Below, piece by piece: positions 7,956 through 17,657 of a DNA stretch of 64,000 bases. The DNA is from CALFVT01 sp039989855. GTDB lineage: Bacteria > Pseudomonadota > Alphaproteobacteria > Caulobacterales > Maricaulaceae. The position numbers were made by a program, and so were the translations under genes. The DNA is taken from positions 62,001 through 126,000 of the forward strand of contig JBDXGZ010000024.1 of the NCBI GenBank assembly GCA_039989855.1. Direction: 5' to 3'. Within the stretch, counting starts at the first letter, position 1. Every line of letters begins with the position of its first letter. The notes below the pieces were generated by a model that saw nothing but the letters and a program-made list of their open reading frames with translations, was not told the origin of the DNA and did no database searches.

Positions 7956-8846
7956 ATGGATAAACCCACTCATATAGCGCCGTCATTACGCGAGGCGTTT
8001 CGGCCTGAACGAGACCGTTTGAACCGTGATTTGAGTGCGGTCATGGCCCCCACAGAGATTGTCACGCAGGGGCGCAAAGCTCTTGACCGTGTGGCGACGG
8101 ACATAAGCGAGCGCAGCGCGGTGACGCCGCAAGTTCGCAAGACGGCGCTATGGCTCATCGAGATTGTTAAATCCAATACGAGCCTGTTTGATCAGGGACG
8201 CGAAACCCGAATTGAGTGGCGCGAACTCCCTGCGGATAAAACCCGTTCGCGCCTGTCAAACCTGTTATTTTTTGGCGGGGCGGCGGCGATGATGGTCTTG
8301 GCTTACGTTTTTAAAAATGGCGGGGCGCTTTACGGTATTGGCGGCTTGGCGGCGCTACGCTGTTTGGATCCGAAAATCATGCAAGCGGTGCAGCAGAAAC
8401 TGCCCTTTGTGAAGGTAAAACCTCTGGCGATTGAAGACCTACGCTCACGCTATCAAATAGAGGCGCAAATCGACGCTGATCCGCAAGCCTTTCTGAGCCA
8501 TATTGATGGCAGCTTGGCCATAGCTGACAATATTCTAACGCGGCTGTCACTGCCCGAGGCGCAAGCAGAATGGCATGACCACCCGCGCCTCATGGGAGTG
8601 GTGCAAAATCTCCTCGAAGCGCAAGCGATGAATGATAGCGACTATGCGCTGAAACTAATCGATCAAGAACTTGGCTCGCTCTTGGGGTCAGACGGGATTG
8701 AAATTGTGGAATATAGTCCGAAACAGGCAGGGCTGTTTGATGCGCTGCCGAGCCTTGGGGAGACGCAGACCCGCATGGCTGCGCCTGCCTTGGTCAAGGA
8801 TGGACGCGTTATTCGGCGCGGCACAATTTGGGTGGCGGACACATGA
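7956..8846 (+). CDS. membrane-anchored partner of divergent Hsp70
   Basis: 296 residues with no domain I can name with confidence. Residues 1-75 are amphipathic helical. Residues about 102-135 form a hydrophobic hairpin (LLFFGGAAAMMVLAYVF, ALYGIGGLAALRC). Residues 145-240 are helical and acidic, and the C-terminus ends in a beta-like RVIRRGTIWVA. It ends ten bases before the Hsp70-like gene, so the two are co-transcribed. By position and helical build it could be a nucleotide-exchange or J-type helper, but neither an HPD motif nor GrpE motifs are seen. Treat it as an unknown partner. Confidence 0.82.
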   Translation: MDKPTHIAPSLREAFRPERDRLNRDLSAVMAPTEIVTQGRKALDRVATDISERSAVTPQVRKTALWLIEIVKSNTSLFDQGRETRIEWRELPADKTRSRLSNLLFFGGAAAMMVLAYVFKNGGALYGIGGLAALRCLDPKIMQAVQQKLPFVKVKPLAIEDLRSRYQIEAQIDADPQAFLSHIDGSLAIADNILTRLSLPEAQAEWHDHPRLMGVVQNLLEAQAMNDSDYALKLIDQELGSLLGSDGIEIVEYSPKQAGLFDALPSLGETQTRMAAPALVKDGRVIRRGTIWVADT

Positions 8847-8856
8847 GTAGGTTCAC

Positions 8857-10782
8857 ATGAGTACCCTACCAGATTTGGAATTTATCGGCTTTGACCTTGG
8901 CCACGGCGAGACGGCCTTGGGCCGCGCTCATAGCCGCTCTTTGCGAGAACCGGAAATTCTCGAATTTCGCGGGGAACGGAGTTTTGTTACCGCCATTGCC
9001 AATACGGACAAAGGCGTGCGGATTGGCGCCGAGGCATTGAACCTTGCGGCGCTCGCGGACGCGGGATTAGCAAAGCGTGATAATGTCTGGGTGAAATTCA
9101 AAAGCCGTGAGCTTGATCTTGACGCGGTGAAAACACCGACGCAGCTTTTTGCTAAGACTTTGTTTGAGCACCTTAGCCGTGAGGGTCAAATAGAGGGGAT
9201 GACTGAGAGCCAATTCCTTGTGGGTTGCCCGTCAGGGTGGGACACAGACACCCGTAACGCTTACCAAGCCTTATTTCGAGAGGCAGGGCTAACGAACTGC
9301 CAAGTCGTCGCCGAGAGCCGTGCAGCGCTGATGACGGCGCTTGAGCAAGGCTACGTCACTGTCGATGCGGCCAAGAAAACGGTGTTGATTGTCGACATTG
9401 GCTCTTCGACTACGGACTTCACCTATTGCCATAATATGGACGCGCAAGATGTTGGCCATAATGTTCTGGGGTCGGGGCTTTTGGACAGCGAAGTTTTCGA
9501 CCTTAATTTGGCGCGTCAACCCAAACGCGCGCGCATTGAAGCGCTGATTGCGAAACACCCGCACTACCGTCCGATTATGGAATATTGGTGTCGCCGCGTG
9601 AAAGAGGACTTCTTTAACGGCGATGGGCATACGGTTGAGATGATTAAACGTCTGCCTGTTGACGGCGGGATATTGTTCGAAATTAGCTTGAACGCCGAAG
9701 AAGCCGAGGCGATTTTAAACCGTCCGCTTAAAGCGCTAAACGATTTTAGTTGGCGCAAAGCCTTTGATTATGCCCTACGCGAAACGGTGGAGAGCTTGGG
9801 AGGCGAACATCCTGAAACGGTTTTGCTGACGGGCGGAGCTTCGCGCTTACCGCTTGTGTTGCCCGCCTGCCAAAAGGCCTTCCCGCAGGCGCGAGCTGTG
9901 CGCGGCGCGGAACCTGAATTTGCTATCGCGCGCGGTCTTGCGTGGCATGGGCGGTTTGAAACGCTGCACCAAAACTTTCAAAGTGCGGTGCAACATTTGC
10001 TGTCTGAGAGTGGGCCGATTTACGTTAAGGCCAAGGCCGCGAGTACGGATTTGGGCGGACGTCTTGCCCCCGCTTTGGTTGACGCCATGACCGAGAGTTG
10101 CGTTTTACCCGCCTTTCAGGCGTGGCGGCGCGGTGACGTTGATAAGCTCTCAGATGTGGAAGCCGTCCTGAAGGATAATGTGCAAAAATGGTTGGAGGGC
10201 AACGCCTCACAAGAGATGTTACAACCGATTTTAAACGAATGGTTTACGAGGCTTCAGCGCCAGATTGAAAATGATACAGACCCGCTGTGCCGTGACCACG
10301 GCTTGCCTGCGATGGTCTTGTCTTTGGATGATAGCCCCCATGTGAACCGCCACCTTGAAGGCTTATCGATGCAAGTCCCACAGGTTGCCAGTCTCGAAAG
10401 TGACACGGCCTTGATGGGGACGACCTTATCGACGATTTTGGCGGGTGTCTTATTAGCGAAAGCGAACCTTCTCGCGCCGCTTTTGGCCAACCCCGTCGGC
10501 ATTATTATCGGCGCAGCGATGGCAGGCGGGGTCTTTGTCTTTGGCAAGAAACGCCTCGAAGGCACGTTCCGCTCGGCGAAGGTTCCTGTGGCCGCGCGGC
10601 AAATTATGACAAATAAACGCATCCGAAAAGCGATCAAAAAACAACGCCCTGAAATGATCTCCGCCGTTGCGCAAGCATGGGACGCTGCGGCGCAGGAACA
10701 GTTCACAGGCGAGCTTGCGGATATGTTAGAGACAGCTTTAAGTGAACGGGCTGATAGCCGCGCGAGATTGTTTTTAATTTAG
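8857..10782 (+). CDS. divergent Hsp70-family ATPase with C-terminal membrane hairpin
   Basis: 641 residues. The N-terminal 365 residues form an actin/Hsp70-type ATPase: phosphate-1 FIGFDLGHGET (9-19), phosphate-2 VLIVDIGSSTTDF (176-188) and the adenosine motif VLLTGGASRLP (322-332). The C-terminal 275 residues do not resemble the DnaK substrate-binding domain. They are helical, then carry a long hydrophobic hairpin at about 520-563 (LSTILAGVLLA, GIIIGAAMAGGVFVF), a basic stretch KKRLEGTFRSAK and an amphipathic tail. This build suggests a membrane-attached chaperone-like ATPase. It is co-transcribed with the membrane partner ahead of it. Hsp70 superfamily is secure; its substrate is unknown. 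Confidence 0.9.
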   Translation: MSTLPDLEFIGFDLGHGETALGRAHSRSLREPEILEFRGERSFVTAIANTDKGVRIGAEALNLAALADAGLAKRDNVWVKFKSRELDLDAVKTPTQLFAKTLFEHLSREGQIEGMTESQFLVGCPSGWDTDTRNAYQALFREAGLTNCQVVAESRAALMTALEQGYVTVDAAKKTVLIVDIGSSTTDFTYCHNMDAQDVGHNVLGSGLLDSEVFDLNLARQPKRARIEALIAKHPHYRPIMEYWCRRVKEDFFNGDGHTVEMIKRLPVDGGILFEISLNAEEAEAILNRPLKALNDFSWRKAFDYALRETVESLGGEHPETVLLTGGASRLPLVLPACQKAFPQARAVRGAEPEFAIARGLAWHGRFETLHQNFQSAVQHLLSESGPIYVKAKAASTDLGGRLAPALVDAMTESCVLPAFQAWRRGDVDKLSDVEAVLKDNVQKWLEGNASQEMLQPILNEWFTRLQRQIENDTDPLCRDHGLPAMVLSLDDSPHVNRHLEGLSMQVPQVASLESDTALMGTTLSTILAGVLLAKANLLAPLLANPVGIIIGAAMAGGVFVFGKKRLEGTFRSAKVPVAARQIMTNKRIRKAIKKQRPEMISAVAQAWDAAAQEQFTGELADMLETALSERADSRARLFLI

Positions 10783-10852
10783 GTGCACCATTATTAAATT
10801 AATTCACGGAATTAGCCTTATCAAATGGCTTTAATTACGGCATAGATGGCTC

Positions 10853-11422
10853 ATGAAAGATTATCTGTTTTACCCATTTTGCGCTTTGGTTGTCGGGGCC
10901 ATCATTTATTACGCCTTGTCATTTACGGTTGAGGTTGAACCGATTGATGTATCGGGCGGGTTCGAAATTAAGGGGGAGCAGTTACAATATCTTCTGATTC
11001 CTGAGCGGCTCGAATGCACCCTTATTTCAGATAAGCTGACGGGCACTTCAGCGGTATCCATGACCTCAAATGTGAATAAAGAAACAGCTCCGCCTTCGGC
11101 CGGTATCTCTGCGCGGTTAGGTCTAGAGTTTGAGCAGGCTTTTTCAGGTAAGACTCTTATTATGACGGTCAGGGCACGGGCTAGCGAGGTGAATCCGTCG
11201 CCAAGTTTTCAAATGGGTTATTTTGCCATTGGCGCAAATAGTTCTGGTTGGAAAGATTTTGACCTTACAGAAAATTATGAGAATTATAGCTTTAAGTTTA
11301 ATAAAACTGTACCTACGGGAGATACAGGCGGCGACTTCGCTGGGATTTGGCCAGACGTGGATGGTTTTGGGCGCGGTATGGTTGTCGAATCTATTAAGGT
11401 TGAAATCGCCGCGGAGGGCTAG
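10853..11422 (+). CDS. membrane-anchored beta-sandwich protein, hypothetical
   Basis: 189 residues. One N-terminal membrane helix (FYPFCALVVGAIIYYALSF) leads to a periplasmic domain rich in beta strands. The pattern FSGKTLIMTVRARAS, SFQMGYFAIG, GWKDFDLTENYENYSFKF and ending VESIKVEIA resembles jelly-roll carbohydrate-binding-like modules. It follows the Hsp70 gene by 70 bases on the same strand and could share its transcript. No catalytic residues are recognised; a glycan-binding role is only a suggestion from the fold-like pattern. Confidence 0.75.
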   Translation: MKDYLFYPFCALVVGAIIYYALSFTVEVEPIDVSGGFEIKGEQLQYLLIPERLECTLISDKLTGTSAVSMTSNVNKETAPPSAGISARLGLEFEQAFSGKTLIMTVRARASEVNPSPSFQMGYFAIGANSSGWKDFDLTENYENYSFKFNKTVPTGDTGGDFAGIWPDVDGFGRGMVVESIKVEIAAEG

Positions 11423-11438
11423 CCTGTTAGGCTCTACT

Positions 11439-12542
11439 TTACGCTAACCGCTTTAGTTCACAGATCATAGCTACGATGTGGTACATGTTACTGACGGGAA
11501 TAGTGGCCGCAATATCTTGTCCCGTTTCATCAAATTGATCATGCCATAGGCCGTTGGGCGTGAGATAGTCTTTCATGAAATGATCCAGCAGGTCAGGCAG
11601 CATGACCTTGGCAGGGGTATAGCCGTCTAAGGCAAGGGCGATGTGGGCTTTAATCCATTCCGTTTGCACCCAGAGCCGGCGGGTCGTACGCACGGGATGG
11701 TGATCTGGCGCGCGGGTTTCATCTATTAAATAAGGCCTCGCTTGCCGTGCGAGTGTGTCAAAAATCATTTCGCGTAGATGGGCGTGATTATCACCCGTGA
11801 GGCGGTCATGCCATCCCAGTAGCCATATCCATTCTGCGGCGTGACCAGGCTCAAGGCTATCTCCCTTTTGGCCTGATAGTTGCGACCAATCTTGCCCGAA
11901 GAATTCAATTATACCCTGTGTATCTTTACTGTAAAAATGGTCTTTAAATAAAGAAAGGCTAACTTTAGCGCGTTTCAAAAAACGTGTGTCGCCTGTGGCT
12001 TCAAATAGATAGAGATGCGCTTCGAACAGGTGCATGTGCGGATTTTGACGGCGTGGCAATGTACCGAGTTCGTCTTCATGCCAACCGCCCTTTGGATGTT
12101 TTAGCTCATCAATAGCTTTAATGATTTTATCAATCCAGAGTCGGTATTGATCATCATCCGTTTGCTTAAAGAGGCTTGCCGCAGAAAGCATGTAAAAGGC
12201 ATGATCATAAAGATCGCAGCGACCGTCCGTGATTTTATAAGTGTCATTCATACGGTGTATAAAATGCGTCCCTTGCCACCCTTGGAGGAACATAAATTCG
12301 AAACTTGTCTTAGCAATTTCTAAACCGTCAAACCATCCCATCTCATGAGCGGTGGTATAACAATAGACTTGACGTGCTTGAATGCGGTGACGCCGATTGG
12401 CATGAATATCGGGTGTACCGTTTTTATTCAGATGCTCGTACCAACCACCATGAGCGTCACGACCCTGTTTCGCCCATAGCTTAAGGCTACGTACCATCCA
12501 CTGGGCGTATGTGTCATAATAAGGTGTGAAAGAGCTTTGCAT
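11439..12542 (-). CDS. AGE family (N-acylglucosamine 2-epimerase-like) sugar epimerase/isomerase
   Basis: 367 residues with the (alpha/alpha)6-barrel pattern of the AGE superfamily, which includes N-acetylglucosamine 2-epimerase, mannose isomerases and YihS. Family landmarks are GGWYEHLNKNG, RRHRIQARQVYCYT, CDLYDHAFYMLSAA, NPHMHLFEAHLYL, LEPGHAAEWIWLL and RRLWVQTEWIKAH, with the histidines that act in catalysis (HMHLFEA, PGHAAEW). The sugar specificity cannot be told from sequence; mannose/glucose or mannose-6-phosphate interconversion is likely in this sugar-nucleotide neighbourhood. It is divergent from the UDP-sugar epimerase. Confidence 0.88.
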   Translation of the reverse strand: MQSSFTPYYDTYAQWMVRSLKLWAKQGRDAHGGWYEHLNKNGTPDIHANRRHRIQARQVYCYTTAHEMGWFDGLEIAKTSFEFMFLQGWQGTHFIHRMNDTYKITDGRCDLYDHAFYMLSAASLFKQTDDDQYRLWIDKIIKAIDELKHPKGGWHEDELGTLPRRQNPHMHLFEAHLYLFEATGDTRFLKRAKVSLSLFKDHFYSKDTQGIIEFFGQDWSQLSGQKGDSLEPGHAAEWIWLLGWHDRLTGDNHAHLREMIFDTLARQARPYLIDETRAPDHHPVRTTRRLWVQTEWIKAHIALALDGYTPAKVMLPDLLDHFMKDYLTPNGLWHDQFDETGQDIAATIPVSNMYHIVAMICELKRLA

Positions 12543-12607
12543 TTGTGGTCTGTATCATTCCTGTTTGTAAGACTTGCGCCCGTTGCTAGATAGGTTACAC
12601 CAAAGCC

Positions 12608-13579
12608 ATGAGAATTTTCTTAACAGGATGCGCAGGATTTGTCGGTTTTCACGCGGCAAAGAAACTTTTGCGCGAAGGGCATTACGTTATCGGCGTTGAT
12701 AATCTGAATGATTATTATGATCCGTCATTGAAGCACACTCGGCTCAAGGTTTTACACGCCTATGATGATTTTGAGTTTCACCCTGTTGACATTGTTGATC
12801 AAGCGGCTTTGCAAAGAGTCGCTGACGGGCAGGGTATTACCCATATATTGCACCTCGCGGCGCAACCAGGTGTTCGTTACAGCCTTGAAAATCCGCGCAG
12901 CTATGCAGATAGTAATTTAATTGGTCATCTAAATATATTAGAACTCGCGCGTCATACGGACGGATTGGAGCATCTTGTCTATGCTTCGTCTAGCTCCGTT
13001 TACGGGGACCGCGAAGGGGGCGACTTCCGCGAAGACGATGCGACACGATCGCCTGTCTCGCTTTACGCAGCGACAAAAATGGGCGGTGAAATGCTCGCTG
13101 AAAGTTATGCGCGACTTTACGATATTGCGATGACAGGCCTACGGTTTTTTACGGTTTACGGGCCTTATGGTCGTCCAGATATGGCCTATTATATGTTCAT
13201 TGATAAGGTGTTGCGCGGGGAGACAATTACGCTGTTTTCGCCAGATGAAATGGAGCGTGATTTTACCTATATAGATGACATCACAGCGGTTATCCCAACG
13301 CTCCTAGAACAGATGCCTCAGCTTACTGAAGGGCGGCGGCACGAAATTTATAACCTTGGTAATTCGTCGCCTGCGAAATTGCGTGACCTCGTAGTGGCCG
13401 TTGAAACCGCTTGCGGTGTGAAAGCCAACATAGAGGTCGCAGATAAACAAGCTGGCGATGTAAGCCGTACGTTTGCTAATATTGATAAGGCGCGTAAAAA
13501 ACTACAGTTTGACCCTCAGATGCCCTTGGGTCAGGGCATCCAAATTTGCGTCGATTGGTACAGAAGCTATTTAAGTTAG
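12608..13579 (+). CDS. NAD-dependent UDP-sugar epimerase, UDP-glucuronate 4-epimerase-like
   Basis: 323-residue extended short-chain dehydrogenase/reductase. It has Rossmann GCAGFVGFHAA at the N-terminus, the NLNDYYDPSLKHTRL loop typical of UDP-glucuronate 4-epimerases, HLAAQPGVRYS, the catalytic YAATK with the upstream serine triad SSSSVYG, and FTVYGPYGRPDMA for substrate binding. It would convert UDP-glucuronate to UDP-galacturonate for capsule or LPS. The 3' end overlaps the convergent galU stop by four bases. The family is certain; exact sugar specificity is inferred. Confidence 0.92.
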   Translation: MRIFLTGCAGFVGFHAAKKLLREGHYVIGVDNLNDYYDPSLKHTRLKVLHAYDDFEFHPVDIVDQAALQRVADGQGITHILHLAAQPGVRYSLENPRSYADSNLIGHLNILELARHTDGLEHLVYASSSSVYGDREGGDFREDDATRSPVSLYAATKMGGEMLAESYARLYDIAMTGLRFFTVYGPYGRPDMAYYMFIDKVLRGETITLFSPDEMERDFTYIDDITAVIPTLLEQMPQLTEGRRHEIYNLGNSSPAKLRDLVVAVETACGVKANIEVADKQAGDVSRTFANIDKARKKLQFDPQMPLGQGIQICVDWYRSYLS

Positions 13580-14454
13580 CTGTTTTGACTGTGCCATTGT
13601 TTTATAAGCTCACGGGCTTGCTCACCAATTTCATCATGATCAACGGCGTGTGCGAGGACGGTTTCGAAATATCCAAGCTTTGACCCGCAATCATAATCTT
13701 GTCCCTCATATTCCAAAGCATGGAAGCTTTGAATTTCCATTAAGCGCGCCATAGCGTCGGTGAGCTGAATTTCACCGCCAGCACCCGCTGCTTGACCTTT
13801 AAGGAGTGACCAAATTTCAGGCTGCAAAATATAACGGCCTGTGATTTTGAGGTTAGACGGCGCGTCCGCTTGCGCTGGTTTTTCAACCATGCCCGACATC
13901 TCATAGAGATTACCGTCGCGCGATTTCGGCGCAATCACACCGTAGGAGGAGACCTTCTCCATAGGAACCGCGTCCACAGCGATAATATTGCCGCCGACTT
14001 TATCATAAGCTTCGACCATTTGCGCGAGGCAGCTTTTTTCTGACTTTACCAAAACATCTGGCAAGAGAACCGCAAAGGGCTCGTCGCCTATCACGTCTCG
14101 GGCGCACCAGATCGCATGACCAAGGCCGAGAGGACGTTGTTGGCGGACGAAACTTGTAGACCCTGCCTCGGGAACATCAGACGTCACTTGAGTAAGTATG
14201 TTTGTCTTATTTTTCTCCCGTAAACTGACTTCAAGTTCAAAAGCATGGTCGAAATAATCTTCAATCGCGCCTTTGTTGCGGCCTGTGACGAAGACAATAT
14301 GTTCGATACCCGCGGCGCGGGCTTCATCGACGACATATTGAATAGCCGGACGGTCAACGACTGGCATCATTTCTTTAGGAATGGATTTTGTGGCTGGGAG
14401 AACGCGAGTTCCGAACCCAGCAACAGGCAATACTGCTTTGCGAATTTTCTTCAT
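13576..14454 (-). CDS. galU: UTP--glucose-1-phosphate uridylyltransferase
   Basis: GalU forms UDP-glucose from UTP and glucose-1-phosphate. The 292 residues match the family length. Landmarks are the nucleotide-binding N-terminus AVLPVAGFGTRVLPATKSIPKEMMPVVDRPAIQYVV, FVTGRNKGAIEDYFD, RQQRPLGLGHAIWCA, FAVLLPDVLV and GRYILQPEIW. It sits 35 bases downstream of glmS on the same strand, forming a probable glmS-galU operon for sugar-nucleotide supply. Secure. Confidence 0.96.
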   Translation of the reverse strand: MKKIRKAVLPVAGFGTRVLPATKSIPKEMMPVVDRPAIQYVVDEARAAGIEHIVFVTGRNKGAIEDYFDHAFELEVSLREKNKTNILTQVTSDVPEAGSTSFVRQQRPLGLGHAIWCARDVIGDEPFAVLLPDVLVKSEKSCLAQMVEAYDKVGGNIIAVDAVPMEKVSSYGVIAPKSRDGNLYEMSGMVEKPAQADAPSNLKITGRYILQPEIWSLLKGQAAGAGGEIQLTDAMARLMEIQSFHALEYEGQDYDCGSKLGYFETVLAHAVDHDEIGEQARELIKQWHSQNS

Positions 14455-14489
14455 AGTGATTGTTACCCTAATAACATTGATTTTTATAG

Positions 14490-16307
14490 CTACTCGACGG
14501 TTACTGACTTTGCCAAGTTACGTGGTTGATCGACATCTGTCCCGAGGTGGACAGCGGCGTGATAGGCCAAGAGCTGTACAGCAATCGTCATGATGATCGG
14601 GGCCGTAAATTCATGGCTTTGGGGCAGAACCAATAAATCATCGGCGAATGGCCCCGCTTTATCAGCACCCGCTTGGTCGGTAATCAACACAATATGAGCG
14701 CCGCGCGAGGCGACTTCTTGGAGATTGGAAATAGTTTTCTCAAATAGCTCATCGACAGGCGCGATAACTATAACGGGCGTTCCGTCTTCAATCAGGGCAA
14801 TCGGGCCGTGTTTTAACTCGCCCGCCGCGTAGCCTTCGGCGTGAATATAGGAAATTTCTTTGAGCTTTAATGCCCCTTCAAAGGCAATCGGCACATGTGG
14901 GCCACGGCCTAGATAAAAGGCATTCGGATGTTTTGAGAGATCAAAGGCCATAGCTTCAATCTCGGATTCAAGCCTTAGTGCATGGGAAATTAAACGCGGG
15001 GTTTGAATAAGGGCTTTGGCAAGCTCAGCTTCTTGGGCTTTATCAAGTGTTTTACGCGCGCGCCCTGCGGCTAATGTTAGGGCCGCTAGTGCTGTAAGTT
15101 GTGAGGTAAAGGCCTTAGTTGAAGCAACGCCAATTTCTGGTCCTGCATTAATCGGGAGCGCGATATTGGCTTCACGGGCCATGGTCGATGTCATGACATT
15201 CACAAGCGCCACAGTCTTTAAACCCGCCTCTTTACAATAGCGAAGGGCCGCCAATGTGTCTGCTGTTTCCCCTGACTGCGAGACGGCAATGAAGAGGGAG
15301 TTTTTCGTCAGCACGGGCTTTCTATAGCGAAATTCCGAGGCAATATCGATATCAACGGCGAGGCCTGCATATTGTTCGAACCAATATTTGGCTACCATGC
15401 CCGCATAGGAAGCGGTACCGCAAGCGACGATAATCACGCGGTCAACATCTGCAAAGCTAAGCTCACTCGGGAGATCTGCTTTGACATGAAACCCGTCAAT
15501 ATAATTGCTAAGGGTTCGACCAACCGTCTCAGGTTGTTCGTTAATTTCTTTGAGCATGAAATGGCGATAATTGCCTTTTTCAGCCATCGCGGGGCCGCCG
15601 CTAATGATAGTCACAGGGCGGTCTACGGCTGTGTCATTAACGTCAAATATCTTGTAGCTGTCCTTAGTCAGAACAGCCCAGTCGCCTTCTTCGAGATAAA
15701 TTAAACGGTTGGTTAATTGACCGAGCGCCATCGCGTCAGATCCCGCATACATTTCGCCGTCGCCGATACCAATAGCAAGCGGTGAGCCGGCGCGGGCGAT
15801 GAACATTTCATCATTATGACCATCAATGATCAGGCCGAGCGCATAAGCGCCGCGTAGCTGTTTTAGGGATTGGCTAAAGGCCTCTATAGGCGGAAGATTT
15901 TGCGCGAGGGCTGTGTCAACAAGATGGGCGATGACCTCGGTATCGGTTTGCGTCTCAAATTGACGGGTCTTTGAAAGCTCTTCTCGCAATTCAACGAAAT
16001 TTTCGATAATGCCATTATGAACAACACAGACGCGGCCCGAAATATGCGGGTGAGCATTCGTTTCATTCGGGATACCGTGGGTGGCCCACCGCGTATGGGC
16101 AATGCCCATTTGACCATCTATGTGATGGTTTTGCAGTTTCGTCACGAGGGACTTGATTTTACCTTCGGCCCGTTCACGGCTTAGGGTTCCGTTATTTAAA
16201 ACAGAGACGCCAGAACTATCATAGCCTCTATATTCAAGTCGCTTGATTCCGTCGACTAAACGGTCTGTTACCTCAGTGGTTCCAACAATGCCGACAATTC
16301 CGCACAT
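14490..16307 (-). CDS. glmS: glutamine--fructose-6-phosphate aminotransferase (isomerizing)
   Basis: 605 residues, the usual length. The Ntn-type glutaminase domain starts MCGIVGIVG with catalytic Cys-2 and shows GYDSSGV, HTRWATHG and HNGIIENF. Two SIS isomerase domains follow with ACGTASYAG, SQSGETADT, GPEIGVASTKAFTSQ, EGALKLKEISYIHAEGYAAGELKHGPIALI and the C-terminal NLAKSVTVE. It makes glucosamine-6-phosphate, the first committed step to UDP-GlcNAc for peptidoglycan and LPS. The downstream galU is probably co-transcribed. No ribozyme-like glmS leader is evident, as expected outside Firmicutes. Confidence 0.98.
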   Translation of the reverse strand: MCGIVGIVGTTEVTDRLVDGIKRLEYRGYDSSGVSVLNNGTLSRERAEGKIKSLVTKLQNHHIDGQMGIAHTRWATHGIPNETNAHPHISGRVCVVHNGIIENFVELREELSKTRQFETQTDTEVIAHLVDTALAQNLPPIEAFSQSLKQLRGAYALGLIIDGHNDEMFIARAGSPLAIGIGDGEMYAGSDAMALGQLTNRLIYLEEGDWAVLTKDSYKIFDVNDTAVDRPVTIISGGPAMAEKGNYRHFMLKEINEQPETVGRTLSNYIDGFHVKADLPSELSFADVDRVIIVACGTASYAGMVAKYWFEQYAGLAVDIDIASEFRYRKPVLTKNSLFIAVSQSGETADTLAALRYCKEAGLKTVALVNVMTSTMAREANIALPINAGPEIGVASTKAFTSQLTALAALTLAAGRARKTLDKAQEAELAKALIQTPRLISHALRLESEIEAMAFDLSKHPNAFYLGRGPHVPIAFEGALKLKEISYIHAEGYAAGELKHGPIALIEDGTPVIVIAPVDELFEKTISNLQEVASRGAHIVLITDQAGADKAGPFADDLLVLPQSHEFTAPIIMTIAVQLLAYHAAVHLGTDVDQPRNLAKSVTVE

Positions 16308-16706
16308 ATACTATCCTTAAATTACGAGCGCATTTAAGGGGAAAAGTGTCAATATTTAGTAGATTTTCAAAAAAAAATGCAGTTTTTACTTTGTTTTTAT
16401 TCTGTACGCCTCACGACTGTTATAGTCGTCCCCCATTTCTTTTGGGCCGTAAATGTTTGTGAGGTCAACAATTTTGTTCAGGTTTTTATCGGTGCAAATG
16501 ACACTATGGCCAAAACCCACAAAGTAAACACCAGATAGAAGCTTCCACATATCCACTTCAGGCCGCACAACGTGCTTATTCTGTCCTTACAATGTTCTAG
16601 CGGCCTTTAAAGGAGGCTTTCGGAGGAACAAAAGTAAAATAATTTAACGAGGTGATATTCATAAATTTTGTGAGCACTGAGGAATGTTTCGTGTCATAAG
16701 TTAGTC
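16308..16706. other. intergenic region with a doubtful small ORF
   Basis: About 400 bases between divergent glmS and the hydroxylase gene. A minus-strand frame at 16386-16568 (60 codons, GTG start) encodes LLSGVYFVGFGHSVIC followed by a charged tail. It lacks a ribosome-binding site and a signal peptide and is preceded by an in-frame TAA, so it may be a remnant of a small secreted protein gene. The rest is AT-rich and probably holds the two promoters. Confidence 0.4.
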
Positions 16707-17633
16707 ATGTTAAATGAAGGCTCTAACTTTCCGCCTGTGCTAATCTGGGCGATCCCGTTTTTCTTGGTGACTTTAATTATAGAATTTTATGTCGCGCAGC
16801 GGCGCGTGGGTTCCCAAAGCCATCAGTGGAAAGACTCTATAGCGTCGCTCCTTATGGGAGTAGGGAACCTTGCAACGGATTTGACCTTTGGCTTTATCAG
16901 TCTGGGTTTGTTGATGTGGGCATGGTCATACCGCGTGATTGATTTGGGATCGGCATGGCCGATTATAGTGTTTGCCTTAGTGCTGCAGGACTTTGTCTAT
17001 TATTGGAAGCACCGCATTTCGCACCGTGTCCGTTGGTTTTGGGCGGCCCATGTGGTGCATCACTCTTCCAAACATTATAATCTCACAACAGCGCTGCGGC
17101 AGCCGTGGATCAGTCATTTCACTGGCTATAGCCTTATGTCTATCCCTTTGGTACTGATTGGTTTTCATCCGTTTTTGATCGCTTTTGTCGCAGCTTTGAA
17201 CTTGCTTTATCAATATTGGATACACACAGAAACCATCAAGCGTATGCCTGTTTGGTTTGAGGTGGTGTTTAATACCCCGTCCCATCACCGCGTACACCAC
17301 TCTGTTCATCCACGTCATTTGGATGCGAACTATGCAGGTATTTTCATCATTTGGGATAGACTATTTGGCAGTTTTGTTCCCGAGCAAGTTGATGAGGCGA
17401 TAACGTACGGCGTGGTCAGCCCGATCAACACATATAACCCGTTTAAAATAGCCTTTGCTGAGTGGATTAATATTTTCAAAGATATGTTCAATCCAAATAT
17501 TTCAATCGGGTTTTGGGCGCGATTGAAATATGCGCTCGCGCCGCCAGGGTATTCGCATGACGGCTCACGGCAAACCAGTGAAGATATTAAGCGTCAATAT
17601 ATGCGAGAGCATCCAGATGAGGTCGGTTCGTAA
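16707..17633 (+). CDS. sterol desaturase / fatty acid hydroxylase family membrane protein
   Basis: 308 residues. Membrane helices alternate with the three histidine clusters of the di-iron hydroxylase superfamily: HRISH (residue about 107), HVVHHSSKHYN (about 120) and HRVHHSVHPRH (about 200). The enzyme acts at the inner membrane on a lipid or sterol-like substrate using oxygen; bacterial relatives hydroxylate fatty acyl chains, carotenoids or hopanoids. The substrate is not determinable here. It stands alone, convergent with the phoD gene. Confidence 0.92.
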   Translation: MLNEGSNFPPVLIWAIPFFLVTLIIEFYVAQRRVGSQSHQWKDSIASLLMGVGNLATDLTFGFISLGLLMWAWSYRVIDLGSAWPIIVFALVLQDFVYYWKHRISHRVRWFWAAHVVHHSSKHYNLTTALRQPWISHFTGYSLMSIPLVLIGFHPFLIAFVAALNLLYQYWIHTETIKRMPVWFEVVFNTPSHHRVHHSVHPRHLDANYAGIFIIWDRLFGSFVPEQVDEAITYGVVSPINTYNPFKIAFAEWINIFKDMFNPNISIGFWARLKYALAPPGYSHDGSRQTSEDIKRQYMREHPDEVGS

Positions 17634-17657
17634 GGGCGACGGAAATAAGTTTGATTC

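Noticed and set aside
16386..16568. Minus-strand 60-codon frame in the glmS/hydroxylase gap
   Set aside because: No ribosome-binding site or signal peptide and an in-frame stop directly upstream; noted only as a possible remnant.
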